Assembly (NCBI RefSeq): GCF_041380015.1
Contig: NZ_CP159978.1
Source: Buchananella felis
Lineage (GTDB): Bacteria; Actinomycetota; Actinomycetes; Actinomycetales; Actinomycetaceae
DNA: 64,000 bases
Strand: one strand, 5' to 3'
The position numbers and the translations under genes were made by a program. The notes beneath the pieces were generated by a model. That model searched no databases and was not told where the DNA came from. It was given only the letters and a program-made list of their open reading frames with translations. Position 1 is the first letter of the stretch; each line of letters starts with the position of its first letter. This document shows positions 33,249 through 42,197 of the stretch, piece after piece.

Positions 33249-33488
33249 GTGGTGGCCGACGTTCCGCCCGCCGTCGGGTATCCGTGCTGATCCCCGTGGT
33301 GGCTGCCTGTGGTGGCCGACGTTCCGCCCGCCGTCGGGTATCCGTGCTGATCCCCGTGGTGGCTGCCTGTGGTGGCCGACGTTCCGCCCACCGTCGGGTA
33401 TCCGTGCTGATCCCCGTGGTGGCTGCCTGTGGTGGCCGACGTTCCGCCCACCGTCGGGTATCCGTGCTGATCCCCGTGGTGGCTGCTG
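33249..33488. repeat. 60-bp tandem repeat, four copies
   Basis: Four nearly identical 60-bp units (GTGGTGGCCGACGTTCCGCC... GATCCCCGTGGTGGCTGCC); the last two differ from the first two by a single base (CCG to CCA). Each contains one GGCCGACGTTCCGCC, a variant of the dispersed motif. All six frames are open through the array, so reading frames here are not evidence of protein. Confidence 0.93.
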
Positions 33489-33495
33489 CGGGTTG

Positions 33496-33597
33496 CCCCC
33501 GAGCTCACAAGCGTGCGGTCGGGGTACATGCGACCGCTCGGGGGCGTGGCACCGGTCGGTCGGATGTACCCCGTTGCAGCATTTGCGAGCTTGGGGG
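33496..33597 (-). repeat. Dispersed palindromic element, copy C (complete)
   Basis: 41-nt arms at 33496-33536 and 33557-33597 around a 20-nt loop. It is inverted relative to copies A and B and is the best-preserved copy. Conserved boxes are CGGGGTACATGCGACCG and GCTCGCAAATGCTGCAAC. Confidence 0.8.
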
Positions 33598-33670
33598 CCG
33601 GGGATGGGTGCTGTGGGCCTCGATGGGGCGCCGGTGCTCGCCGTAGGTGCCGGGTGTGCGCAAGCGATTG

Positions 33671-33820
33671 AGGGCTTAGTGCACCTCTCGTAGGGTTGGT
33701 GTACCTCTCGTGGGCTTAGTGAACCAGTCGTAGGCTTAGTGAACCAGTCGTAGGCTTACCCGGCCGGGTAACCCCTCAATCGGTGCACCAAAAGCTCAAC
33801 AGCTGCACCAAGAGCTCAAA
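33671..33820. repeat. 20-bp repeats around a 16-bp palindrome
   Basis: Four 20-bp units (GGCTTAGTGAACCAGTCGTA type) at 33671-33750 lead to the perfect palindrome TTACCCGGCCGGGTAA (33756-33771). Two further 20-bp units of different sequence (TGCACCAAAAGCTCAAC type) follow at 33781-33820 and appear partly inverted. The rest of 33821-34216, including a 21-bp CGCATCGACTC repeat at about 34080-34125, holds no gene I can support. Confidence 0.75.
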
Positions 33821-34216
33821 AGGTCGGGAAACCCTACAACCGTTTGCGCAATGCCGGCCGGGAGCGTCGGGCGTCGGGGCGGGCGTTGGGTGGAAGGGGA
33901 GCGGAACGTCGTGCCGGGGTGGTGGCCGGTGGTGGAGTGGTGCTCTGGATGCGGTGGGCGTTGGGCAGGGGCCTGCCACGGGAGGGGTGGCTTGCTCCCT
34001 CAAGCGCGCGAACGCGTGGCCGAGGGAGTGGCGGCGGGCGGTCGTGGCGGCCAGGGCAGACTGCGTCGACGCCGGTCGGTCGCATCGACTCAAAGCAATC
34101 GCATCGACTCCAAGCGGTCGCGTTTACTCGGGCCGAGCGCATCAGCCCCGAGCGCGGGCGGATGATGGTGCAGGTGACCGGGGTCTTGGGGCGGGGCTAG
34201 CGGCAGGGAGCACGCA

Positions 34217-34254
34217 AAGGGGGTGGGGTGCGCAAAAGCGCACCCCACCCCCTT
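34217..34254 (-). terminator. Terminator of whiB
   Basis: A perfect 17-bp stem (AAGGGGGTGGGGTGCGC and its complement) around loop AAAA, starting 14 nt beyond the whiB stop (minus strand) with no strong T-run. Confidence 0.75.
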
Positions 34255-34268
34255 GTGTTGCAGACGGG

Positions 34269-34517
34269 TCAGCTGGCCCTGCGGGCTCGCGCTGCGCGTC
34301 GCTTGATAGAGCGACGCTCGTCCTCACTCTTGCCGCCCCAGACACCGAAGTCCTGGCCGTTGCTCAGCGCCCAGTCGAGGCAGGTGCTCTGCACCTTGCA
34401 CTGGGCGCACACGGACTTCGCAGCCTCGATCTGGGCGATCGCCGAACCGGTATTCCCCACCGGGAAGAACAGCTCGGGGTCCAGATCTAGGCAGGCGGCG
34501 CTACTACGCCAGTCCAT
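34269..34517 (-). CDS. whiB: WhiB-family iron-sulfur transcription factor
   Basis: Wbl proteins bind a 4Fe-4S cluster and act with the primary sigma factor; they are confined to Actinobacteria and their phages. This 82-residue protein has all four cluster cysteines (9, 37, 40, 46: CAQCKVQSTC) and the turn GVWGG at 58-62, then a basic tail (KRRAARARRAS). Its size and ALSNGQDFGVWGG are closest to WhiB1-type. ATG 34517 is used because AAAGGAG lies 7 nt upstream; the frame extends further without support. It is divergent from the membrane gene at 34608. Confidence 0.93.
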   Translation of the reverse strand: MDWRSSAACLDLDPELFFPVGNTGSAIAQIEAAKSVCAQCKVQSTCLDWALSNGQDFGVWGGKSEDERRSIKRRAARARRAS

Positions 34518-34607
34518 TGCGGCTCCTTTAACTAAATCCAGGGCTTGTAACTTCCCCCAGAAATCAACGTCCCATAGCTTCACATGTTGCTAGGAGAGGG
34601 ACAAGAG

Positions 34608-35060
34608 TTGACCGACTACTTCACAACACAACTAGCGGTGGTGATGGTCACAAGGCCGGCGTGGCCCATAGGATTGCTTCTTGTGACTGAAAACCCCACC
34701 TCCTTTCGTGGCCGGTTGGCGGCGATGCCGCGCGCTACCCTCACCGGCTGGTCCCTGGCCTGCACAGAGGTCTTTTGGGTCACGGGCCTGGCGGTGATCT
34801 TGCTGCTGAGTGGACAGACGGACGGGATGCTGGCAGCGGCGCTCTGGCTGCTCCTGGCGGTGGGGATCGCCTTCGGCGTGACTGGCTTGCCCAAGCAGGC
34901 CAGTCACGCCCGCCCGTTGCTGATCGTCTCCAGCCTGGTCATCCCGATCACCCTCATGTCCTCATACCCGCTCAGCGCGCTGACGATCGCGCTCAGTGCG
35001 CTAGCCCTGGGCGTGCTGGGGGCGATGCTCCACCCCGACACCGCTGAGTTCCTGGCATAG
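34608..35060 (+). CDS. Hypothetical membrane protein
   Basis: About 150 residues with four to five hydrophobic helices (for example VFWVTGLAVILLLSG, LWLLLAVGIAFGVTG, LTIALSALALGVLGAM). Not recognised. TTG 34608 is preferred because AGGAGAGGG lies 7 nt upstream; ATG 34584 lies before that site. Its last 60 nt overlap the convergent FtsK-like gene, so transcripts from the two are complementary at their ends. Confidence 0.6.
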   Translation: MTDYFTTQLAVVMVTRPAWPIGLLLVTENPTSFRGRLAAMPRATLTGWSLACTEVFWVTGLAVILLLSGQTDGMLAAALWLLLAVGIAFGVTGLPKQASHARPLLIVSSLVIPITLMSSYPLSALTIALSALALGVLGAMLHPDTAEFLA

Positions 35061-38000
35061 CCGCACCTCCTGCACGGAGCGGTAGACGACGATCGCCCCG
35101 TCCGGGTGGAGCGAGGACTGCCCCAAATCCACCGGTGCCAGCGCCCGCGCCGCGCGGCTGAGCTGGCCCACGAACACCAGTGCGCCGCGCGCCTTTGCCT
35201 CAGCCAGCGGGCCACGCAGCGCCCCCAGCGCCTCCTCCGGGGAAGCCGCCACCACCGGGCAGTCCGCCTCCCCACCCGCCGGCTCGCCGGCTGCCGGACT
35301 CGTGGCGGGCCGCAGCTGCATGCGCAGCCCGGCCTCCACCTGATCCCGCAGCGCGCCGGGAGCACCGATCACCGCCACGTTGCTGGGCACCCAGACGGGC
35401 CCGGCCGGGCTCATGCCCACCCCCAGCCAGTCCAGTTGACCGCCCGGTCCGCCACGCCCTCGCGGCCCGCCCGTCCCACTCGGTCCGCCCGTGCTGCCCG
35501 GACCACGCCAGCCGCCCTGGTCGGCGGGCGTCGGGAGGGTGGTTGGTGTGGGAGCACCGGCCACGCCGGGCAGGGCACGTGCCGCGCCCGGCGCGGCCCC
35601 CACGGGCGGCGCAGGTGGCGCGGGCGGTGGGAGCTGCGCCAGCCTGCAGGGGCCCGGCAGCGCGGGGTTTTGGGCCGTCCATGCCGCAGCCCGTTGATGG
35701 AGTACACCCGGCGCCCCCAGATCGACCGACATCGCCACCTGATCGCGCTGGACCGCCGCCGCTGCCGCGCTAGGCACCCCCGGACGAACCGGCTGCGCTA
35801 TCCGCTCGCGCGCGGCCTCCCTCTCGGCTGCCTGGCCACGCGCGATACCGGCGGCAGCCCCAGAGGGCAGCGTGACCTGGCAAGCCACCCACGCCTCCGC
35901 CAGCCACAAGCCCCGCCCCGGGGCACTCGGAGCCGGCGGAGGCGCAGCACCGGGGGTGGCGGGCCCCGGGCCGCCCTGGGCGGCCCGGGGCATGAGCTCT
36001 GCGGGAGCCCCGGCCAGCAGGAGCCGCCCAGGGGCCAGGCGGGCCAGGCCCCGAGTTTGCGAGCAGGCCAGGATGCACGCGCCGCCCAGCGAGTGGAAGC
36101 TACGCACCAGCGAATCGACCACGCCCGAGCCCGGGGCGTCCAGCTGATCGGCGTCGTCGATCACCAAAACGGCGCCCTCCAACGCGCCGGGAGCCAGGGA
36201 CCCCCACCACGCCAGCACGCGTTCGATGTGTCGGGAGTCGCGACCATCCACGGCCGCGAAACCAGGCAAATCCCACCACGGCTCCCACGCCGGATTGCCC
36301 GGGTGCGCCAGCACGCACACCCGCCCGCCTGCCGCCCAAGCGCTCGCGGCGAGCTGCGCGCACGCGATCGACTTGCCGCTCCCGGACCCTCCCGCCACCA
36401 GGACGCTTCGCACGGGGGCGGCAATCGGGGTCCAGGCCTGGGCGGCAACGTCGTCCACCACTAGGGCCGGGTAGGGACAGGCCGCGGTCGCCACGCGCTC
36501 CACTGGGATAGCGGCGGGAAGGGGCGGGGCCCACAGCGGCCGCGCGGGACTCCCACCCAGCTCGGCGCACGCCCGGGCGGATTGCTCGCGCCACGACTGC
36601 CGTCCAGTCCCAAGCGCGGGAGTGCGAATCTCCACCTCCGCGTCCGTTTGCACCAACGCGCCGCCGGGGGAGGGCAGCAGGCAGGCGCCGGCGTGGCCAA
36701 GCACGTCGCGCGAGTCCACCTCTGTGGATACCCGCAGGCAGATCCGCACCGACGTGTTCGCCGCGATCTCCGGGCTGATCGCTCCCGCAGGCCGCTGCGT
36801 GGCCAGCACCAGGTGCATCCCCAACGACCTGCCCTGCGCCGCCAGGCGCAGTAGCGTGGCCAGGAGGTGCGGGTGGGAGTCTCGCAGCACCCGGAATTCG
36901 TCCACCGCCACCACCAGCGCCGCCGGGCGCTGGCCGGGCGGCAGCTGGCCCACCTCCCGCCGCCCGAACTCTGTGAGCAGCCGTTCCCGGCGGGCCAGCT
37001 CCACCTGCAATGCCTGCAAGGCGCGCTCGCCCGCCGCGCCGTCCAGATCCGTCAGGACCGCGACAGTGTGGGGCAGGACGCGCAGCGGGTTGAAGGTGGC
37101 GCCGCCCTTGTAGTCGAACAGGAGCAGGTTGAGATCGGCCGGCGAATTGCGCAGGGCCAGGCCGGTGAGGAAGAAGGTCAGCAGCTCCGACTTGCCCGAC
37201 CCCGTCCGGCCGGCCACCAGGGCGTGCGGGCCGTCCCGCTCCAGGTCCAGGTAGACGGGACCGCCCTGGCCCACCCCGATGGGGGCGCGCAGGCTCGGGT
37301 GGGAGCGGGCGAAGGTGAGCTCCGCGCGGCCCAGCGGGCACAGGGAGAACGGGTCTGGTGCCGTTCCCCATGCCGGGAGCCGCTGCGGATGGGTACCCGC
37401 CGGCGGGACCAGCTCGCCCTGCCCCGGCCCGGCCGGGCCCGGTTGAGCGCGGTCGCGGCCGGTGAGAGCACGTTGGGTGCTGGCCCAGCCGGACTCAGCC
37501 CGGCCGGGCCAGGGCAACAGCACTCGCGCCGCCCAGAAGCGCTGGGCGCTGGAACGCCAGTTGGCGCCGGGCAGCGGGCCTGCGGGGGCGAGCAGTCTGC
37601 AGTGGGGAAGCTGGGCCTCGGTGGGCGCCCAGGCCAGGTAAAGCCGGGCGGGCCGGGACGAATCGCCCGCCGGGCCCCCTACGCCGGGCGCTGGGACGGT
37701 GCCGGGAGCTGGGAAGGTGCCGGCCTGCGTCTCGGTGACGGCGGTGCTTCCCCCGGCAGCGGGGGAGTGCCTGGCACTGACCCACTCCACCCGCCACCCC
37801 AGGCACAGGGCCTGGACAGAGAGCCAGAGAGCTAGGGCAAAGCCGTCCTCCCCCACGGTGCCGATCACCGTGCCCTCGCCCACCCGCGCCCAGGCTCTCC
37901 CCACCCGCGCCCAGGCTCTCCCCACCCGTGCACCTCCCGACCGAACGCCTCCCGGTCGGGCGCCTGCCGGCCGCGCGATCCGCCCGACGCTCCCCGCACC

Positions 38001-39041
38001 TCCCGCCGCGAATCCGGTGGCGTCCAGGCTCAGGCTGAGCTGCCGGGCCACCCCGGGTGCCGTCCTCGCGCTACCCGCCGCAGGGGCGGGGAACTGGGCG
38101 GCCAGGCGCGGCAGGACGGAGTAGAGCAGCCGGGCCGGGTCCGATCTCACTAGGCGGCGGGTGCGGTACTCGCGCACCCGCGCGGAGAGCCTGCGCCAAA
38201 GCGGCGCTCCCACCCAGCGCAGGAGCGCCCACGCCACCACGGCCGCGCCGATCACCAGCGCGGCCCGCCGCCACCCGCCGGTGCGCAGGAGCGGCCAGGC
38301 GAGCATGAACACCACCGGCATCGCCAGCCGCGCCACCCAGGTGCCGAGACCTGCCTTTCCCCGCGCGCCACCACCGGCATACCGTCCGTAGCCGCTCAGC
38401 CCCGAGTCCTGCCCGCCGCTTCCGCCTAGGGCGTGCTCGCGCTCGTCGTCCAGGGACCAGCCTGCAGCCCGGACGGTATCCGCCCCGCCCGGCACACTTG
38501 TGCCCGCCCTGCTCCCCGCGCCCACCGCAGGCAAGGGAGCGCTCAGCGGCGAGGTGGTCAGGCCGGACAAGCTCGGCCCGTCGTGCCCGCCCGGCTGCCC
38601 GATTTGCCCTGTTTTGTCCGACGTTCCGCCCGCCGCCCCGCCGTGCCCGCCCGCTGCGTCTGGGACCGTGCTGCCGACGGTGAGCGGCCGCAGCGCCAGG
38701 GCGGTCTGGCCCAGCCTGACCACCTCGCCGGGGCGCCAGTGCCGCCAGCCCGCGCGCCCCGTCCGACCGGCCAGCCCGGTGGCGGCGGGCCGGACCCCGG
38801 GCGCGTAGCGCCAGGTCACTCCGCCCCGACCCGCGCGGACCTCCAGGTGGAACCTGGACACCCGGGGATCGCTGAGGGCGTCCGGGCCCCTGCCGAGCCG
38901 ACTGGTGCCGGTAGGCAGCAGGAACCTGGACCCCAGGTCCGCGCCCTCAATCACGTCTATCGCCCACACCCCTTCAGTGTTGGTGGGCGCTCTCCTCGGG
39001 CAAAACCGGGGCGGCGCCGGGACGCGACTAGCGATTTCCAC
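35001..39041 (-). CDS. FHA-domain FtsK/SpoIIIE-type ATPase (EccC-like)
   Basis: A very large protein (up to 1,346 residues). An N-terminal FHA domain (about 30-120; TSRLGRGPDALSDPRVSRFH), two transmembrane helices (about 240-275), and at least two FtsK/SpoIIIE ATPase domains are visible. The first has Walker A GRTGSGKSELL (about 612) and ATQRPAGAISPEIAANTSVR; the second has GGSGSGKSIA (about 882) and VLVIDDADQL. Domain order resembles EccC of type VII secretion, with the FHA fused in. No WXG100, EccB/D/E or mycosin gene lies nearby. The exact start is uncertain; a GTG near 38965 with AAGGGG upstream is an alternative. Confidence 0.8.
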   Translation of the reverse strand: MEIASRVPAPPRFCPRRAPTNTEGVWAIDVIEGADLGSRFLLPTGTSRLGRGPDALSDPRVSRFHLEVRAGRGGVTWRYAPGVRPAATGLAGRTGRAGWRHWRPGEVVRLGQTALALRPLTVGSTVPDAAGGHGGAAGGTSDKTGQIGQPGGHDGPSLSGLTTSPLSAPLPAVGAGSRAGTSVPGGADTVRAAGWSLDDEREHALGGSGGQDSGLSGYGRYAGGGARGKAGLGTWVARLAMPVVFMLAWPLLRTGGWRRAALVIGAAVVAWALLRWVGAPLWRRLSARVREYRTRRLVRSDPARLLYSVLPRLAAQFPAPAAGSARTAPGVARQLSLSLDATGFAAGGAGSVGRIARPAGARPGGVRSGGARVGRAWARVGRAWARVGEGTVIGTVGEDGFALALWLSVQALCLGWRVEWVSARHSPAAGGSTAVTETQAGTFPAPGTVPAPGVGGPAGDSSRPARLYLAWAPTEAQLPHCRLLAPAGPLPGANWRSSAQRFWAARVLLPWPGRAESGWASTQRALTGRDRAQPGPAGPGQGELVPPAGTHPQRLPAWGTAPDPFSLCPLGRAELTFARSHPSLRAPIGVGQGGPVYLDLERDGPHALVAGRTGSGKSELLTFFLTGLALRNSPADLNLLLFDYKGGATFNPLRVLPHTVAVLTDLDGAAGERALQALQVELARRERLLTEFGRREVGQLPPGQRPAALVVAVDEFRVLRDSHPHLLATLLRLAAQGRSLGMHLVLATQRPAGAISPEIAANTSVRICLRVSTEVDSRDVLGHAGACLLPSPGGALVQTDAEVEIRTPALGTGRQSWREQSARACAELGGSPARPLWAPPLPAAIPVERVATAACPYPALVVDDVAAQAWTPIAAPVRSVLVAGGSGSGKSIACAQLAASAWAAGGRVCVLAHPGNPAWEPWWDLPGFAAVDGRDSRHIERVLAWWGSLAPGALEGAVLVIDDADQLDAPGSGVVDSLVRSFHSLGGACILACSQTRGLARLAPGRLLLAGAPAELMPRAAQGGPGPATPGAAPPPAPSAPGRGLWLAEAWVACQVTLPSGAAAGIARGQAAEREAARERIAQPVRPGVPSAAAAAVQRDQVAMSVDLGAPGVLHQRAAAWTAQNPALPGPCRLAQLPPPAPPAPPVGAAPGAARALPGVAGAPTPTTLPTPADQGGWRGPGSTGGPSGTGGPRGRGGPGGQLDWLGVGMSPAGPVWVPSNVAVIGAPGALRDQVEAGLRMQLRPATSPAAGEPAGGEADCPVVAASPEEALGALRGPLAEAKARGALVFVGQLSRAARALAPVDLGQSSLHPDGAIVVYRSVQEVRLCQELSGVGVEHRPQHAQG

Positions 39042-39143
39042 AGGGAGGGCCGCCGCTGGGCCGCCGTAGAGTCACCACAGGGCCGCCGCCTTGCGGCGCC
39101 GCTTTGCCCCAGTTTTGCCGCCGCCGGGCCGCCGCAGCCCTAC

Positions 39144-42100
39144 CTAGCTGCTTTGCCTGGCCTGCTTGCCGAATGGGAGGGAGGCCGCCAGCACGGCGGC
39201 GCATACCCCGGCCGCCAGCGCTGCGGCCATCGTTATTCCAACCATGTCCCAGGGAACGTCGGGCACAAAGACCCGCGTGCGCGACAGCACGGTGTAGCTC
39301 CCCAGTAGGCCAAGCGGGATCCCGCCCAGGACGCCCACGCTCACGCCCACCCCGGCCAGAACCAGGCCCTCGATGGCGAGCATGAGGCGGACCTGGCGCC
39401 GGCTCATGCCAAGGGCGCGCAGGGTGGCGAGCTCGTCTCGCCTCTCCACCACGGACAACATCAGGGCGTTGGTAACGCCCACGAAGGCGATGACGACGGC
39501 GATGGACAGCAGCCCCACCAGCAGGGTCAGCACCCGGTCGATAAGTATGTGGTAGGCCTGCATCTTGGCCACCGGTCCCTCGATCTGGGGCATCTGGCCG
39601 TTGGTGCGTTCGGCGATCTTGGGGCCCACCTGCGGCAGCAGGTCCTGGGCACGGTCTTGGTCAACCTGAACCAGGATCCGGCTGTTTTGCAGCGGGGTGC
39701 GCTGGTTGGTCAGGGTGGGCAGCGAGGTGGATTCGCCCGCCCCCAGCGTGGCCGGCACGGGCGCAGCGTCGAGGCTGAATCGCTCCTGCGTGTGCAGGCT
39801 ATCCACGTCCACGTTGATCACGGGCGTGTAGTAGACCGTGCGCACCACCAGCGTCGGGGCGCGGCCCCAGTCGAGGGACAGGATGTGGGCTCGCGTTGCC
39901 TGGAGCATTGCCGCGATCTCCCGGTTCAAGCTCGCCAGCTGTGCCTCGCTCGCTGCGGCTTCGGCGGCCAGCACCTCGAGCCCTGCCTCGGTCCCCGCCT
40001 CGACTCCTACCTCGAGCCCTGCCTCAGCCCCCGCCTCAAGGACAGATTCCTCCAGGAGGGGGGCCGTCGCGTCGGACTGGCCAGCGCCGTATTGGCCACC
40101 GCCGTACTGGTCACCGTCGGACTGGCCAGCGCCGGCGTGTCCCCCGTCGCCGGGACCGAGCTGGTCGGCAACGTACTCGAGGGCGGTGAGGTAGAAGGAG
40201 GGCCCGCTGACCGGGAAGTAGAGGTCGGCGGGGGAGACAAGCACCCCGTCGACGATCTTCGGCTCGCCTGGCGGCGCGGCCAGTGGGGCCACCATGATGG
40301 CCTCGCCGTCGCTGAGGCCCAGGGTCTCGGCGTGGTCGACGGAGAGCAGCAATTCCCCGGGCAGGGGGAGGTCCAGGTAGGCGTCGGAGGACACCTGGGC
40401 GATCTGCTCGGACCGCCCGACGCTCAGCGTCCCGTATCCCACCTGCTCGCCGTGCGTGAGGCGGAGCGCGATTGGTGCTTCGTGGGTGGCCGCCACGGCC
40501 TCCACGCCGGGCAGGTTGGCTATGGCGGCGAGGTCGGCGTCGTCCACCGCGTCAACGTGGTAGGCCTCGATGTCGAACGGGTTGGAAGCAGTGAATAGGT
40601 AGGTGAGGGAGCTGTGGGCGGTGCGCGCGCCGGTGGCCACGATCACCGCCAGGGACACGCCCACCACGACTGCTCCGATGGTGGTGCCCGCGCGGGCAGA
40701 GGAGCGGGTGATGCTGAGCAGCGCGATCCGCGTGCTGGCCCGCAGTCTGCTCCCCCCGGCGTGCTCCAGCAGGGGCTTGGCCGCCCGGATCGCCCACACG
40801 AGTGCGGGGTGGGAGGCGATGATCAGGCCCGCCATGAGGGGGACCGCCCCGCCGATTCCCATCAGGGAGAGCGTCACGAATCCCTCGCTGCCCAGGTTCA
40901 GGTAGCTGTTTGCCGCCTGCGCAACGATGAGCAGCATGCTCACCCCGGCTGCCACCAGGGCGCCGCCAAAGAGCAGGGTCTTGCTGGACGACGTTTCCTG
41001 GGACTGTGTGCGCATCGCGGCCAGCGGCGAGGTGCGGGAGGCCCGCCGCGCGGCGGGCAGTGCGGCCCCCACGGTGATGGCGATTCCAGCCAGGAGGGGA
41101 ACCAGCACGGAGGTGGGGGTGACCAGCAGGCCGGGGGCCGATAGCCTGATCCGCTCGTGGCCCTGGGCCACCATGGCCGCCAGCTGCCCAATCAGGTGGC
41201 CAGCGGTGACGCCGATCGCGCTGGCGGTGCCGCCCAGCAGGAGGGCTTGGCGCAGCACCTGGTTGCGCAGCTGCCTGCGGGTGGCCCCCATGCAACGCTG
41301 GATGGCCAGCTCCCAGGTGCGGCGGGTGATCAGCACGTGGAAGGTGGTGGCCACCACCAGCCCGGCCACGGCGACGCCGAGGGCGGCGAAGCTGAGGGTG
41401 AGGGCGTCGGTGAATCTGTCCGTGCCGGTGTAGGCCAGCAGCCGGTTCTCCGCCCAGGACTGGGCGGTGTAGACCACCGTGTCCGCCCCGAGGCGTTCGC
41501 GCAGTCCCTGGGCCACGTTCTCGGGGTGGGAGCCGGAGACGGCGACGAGGATCGTGGCCCACTGGGAGATGGAGACGTCCTCGCTGGTGAACTGTTCGAT
41601 GTGGGCAAAGTCCTGTGGGTTTACCAGCGCGGGGATCTGGTTGGTGGCGAACGAGGACGGCGGGGCCAGCGTGGTCCGGTAGGTCAGGTTCAGGTAGCGG
41701 GTCTGGCCCGAGAGGTCCTGCAAGTGCAGGCTCACCGGCTCACCCAGCTCCAGGTCCAGCTCTGCGGCCGTCACGGCGGTTAAACCGATCTCGCCCGGCA
41801 GGGGGCTGTGCCCGTGCTGGATGGCAACGGTCTCCAGCTCCGGGACCGGGGCGTTGGCCTGCAACTCCACGGAGGCGAGCGTCTCAACCAGCTCGTCCTG
41901 CCGCACCTGGGCGGGGGGCTGCTCGCCCGGCTTGCTCAGCGCACACCAGATGGTGTGGACCCGGTGGGCGGCGCTCACGCCCGGTTGGGTGGTGATGACC
42001 GAAAGGTCGGGGATTGGGTGGGCGGGCTCCACCACCACGGCGGCCTCGCCCAGGCCCGCCGTCATCACGTTGTTCAGGCTGCGCCCCACCTGGCCCATGC

Positions 42101-42197
42101 CGAGTAACAGGGTGGACAGGAAGGTGGTTGCCAGCGCGACCGCCAGCGCCGCCCCCCAGAGCGAGGAGAGCTGCCTGCGCAGCGGGGAGGGGCCCAT
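39144..42197 (-). CDS. ABC transporter permease (MacB/FtsX type)
   Basis: A 1,017-residue membrane protein with two FtsX/MacB-type permease domains: an N-terminal helix (SLWGAALAVALATTFLST), a helix cluster near residues 275-500 (QRCMGATRRQLRNQVLRQAL), and a C-terminal cluster (ALGMSRRQVRLMLAIEGLVL). A large extracytoplasmic region between them contains an odd low-complexity stretch of Gly/Gln then repeats of EAGxEAGLEVG (about 665-735), like a flexible coiled-coil insert. Its ATG overlaps the ATPase stop (TAATG). With the upstream kinase and regulator it forms a detoxification-type unit. Confidence 0.9.
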   Translation of the reverse strand: MGPSPLRRQLSSLWGAALAVALATTFLSTLLLGMGQVGRSLNNVMTAGLGEAAVVVEPAHPIPDLSVITTQPGVSAAHRVHTIWCALSKPGEQPPAQVRQDELVETLASVELQANAPVPELETVAIQHGHSPLPGEIGLTAVTAAELDLELGEPVSLHLQDLSGQTRYLNLTYRTTLAPPSSFATNQIPALVNPQDFAHIEQFTSEDVSISQWATILVAVSGSHPENVAQGLRERLGADTVVYTAQSWAENRLLAYTGTDRFTDALTLSFAALGVAVAGLVVATTFHVLITRRTWELAIQRCMGATRRQLRNQVLRQALLLGGTASAIGVTAGHLIGQLAAMVAQGHERIRLSAPGLLVTPTSVLVPLLAGIAITVGAALPAARRASRTSPLAAMRTQSQETSSSKTLLFGGALVAAGVSMLLIVAQAANSYLNLGSEGFVTLSLMGIGGAVPLMAGLIIASHPALVWAIRAAKPLLEHAGGSRLRASTRIALLSITRSSARAGTTIGAVVVGVSLAVIVATGARTAHSSLTYLFTASNPFDIEAYHVDAVDDADLAAIANLPGVEAVAATHEAPIALRLTHGEQVGYGTLSVGRSEQIAQVSSDAYLDLPLPGELLLSVDHAETLGLSDGEAIMVAPLAAPPGEPKIVDGVLVSPADLYFPVSGPSFYLTALEYVADQLGPGDGGHAGAGQSDGDQYGGGQYGAGQSDATAPLLEESVLEAGAEAGLEVGVEAGTEAGLEVLAAEAAASEAQLASLNREIAAMLQATRAHILSLDWGRAPTLVVRTVYYTPVINVDVDSLHTQERFSLDAAPVPATLGAGESTSLPTLTNQRTPLQNSRILVQVDQDRAQDLLPQVGPKIAERTNGQMPQIEGPVAKMQAYHILIDRVLTLLVGLLSIAVVIAFVGVTNALMLSVVERRDELATLRALGMSRRQVRLMLAIEGLVLAGVGVSVGVLGGIPLGLLGSYTVLSRTRVFVPDVPWDMVGITMAAALAAGVCAAVLAASLPFGKQARQSS

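Noticed and set aside
33193..33693. Open frames through the 60-bp repeat on both strands
   Set aside because: A 60-bp period keeps all frames open, so openness is not evidence of coding.
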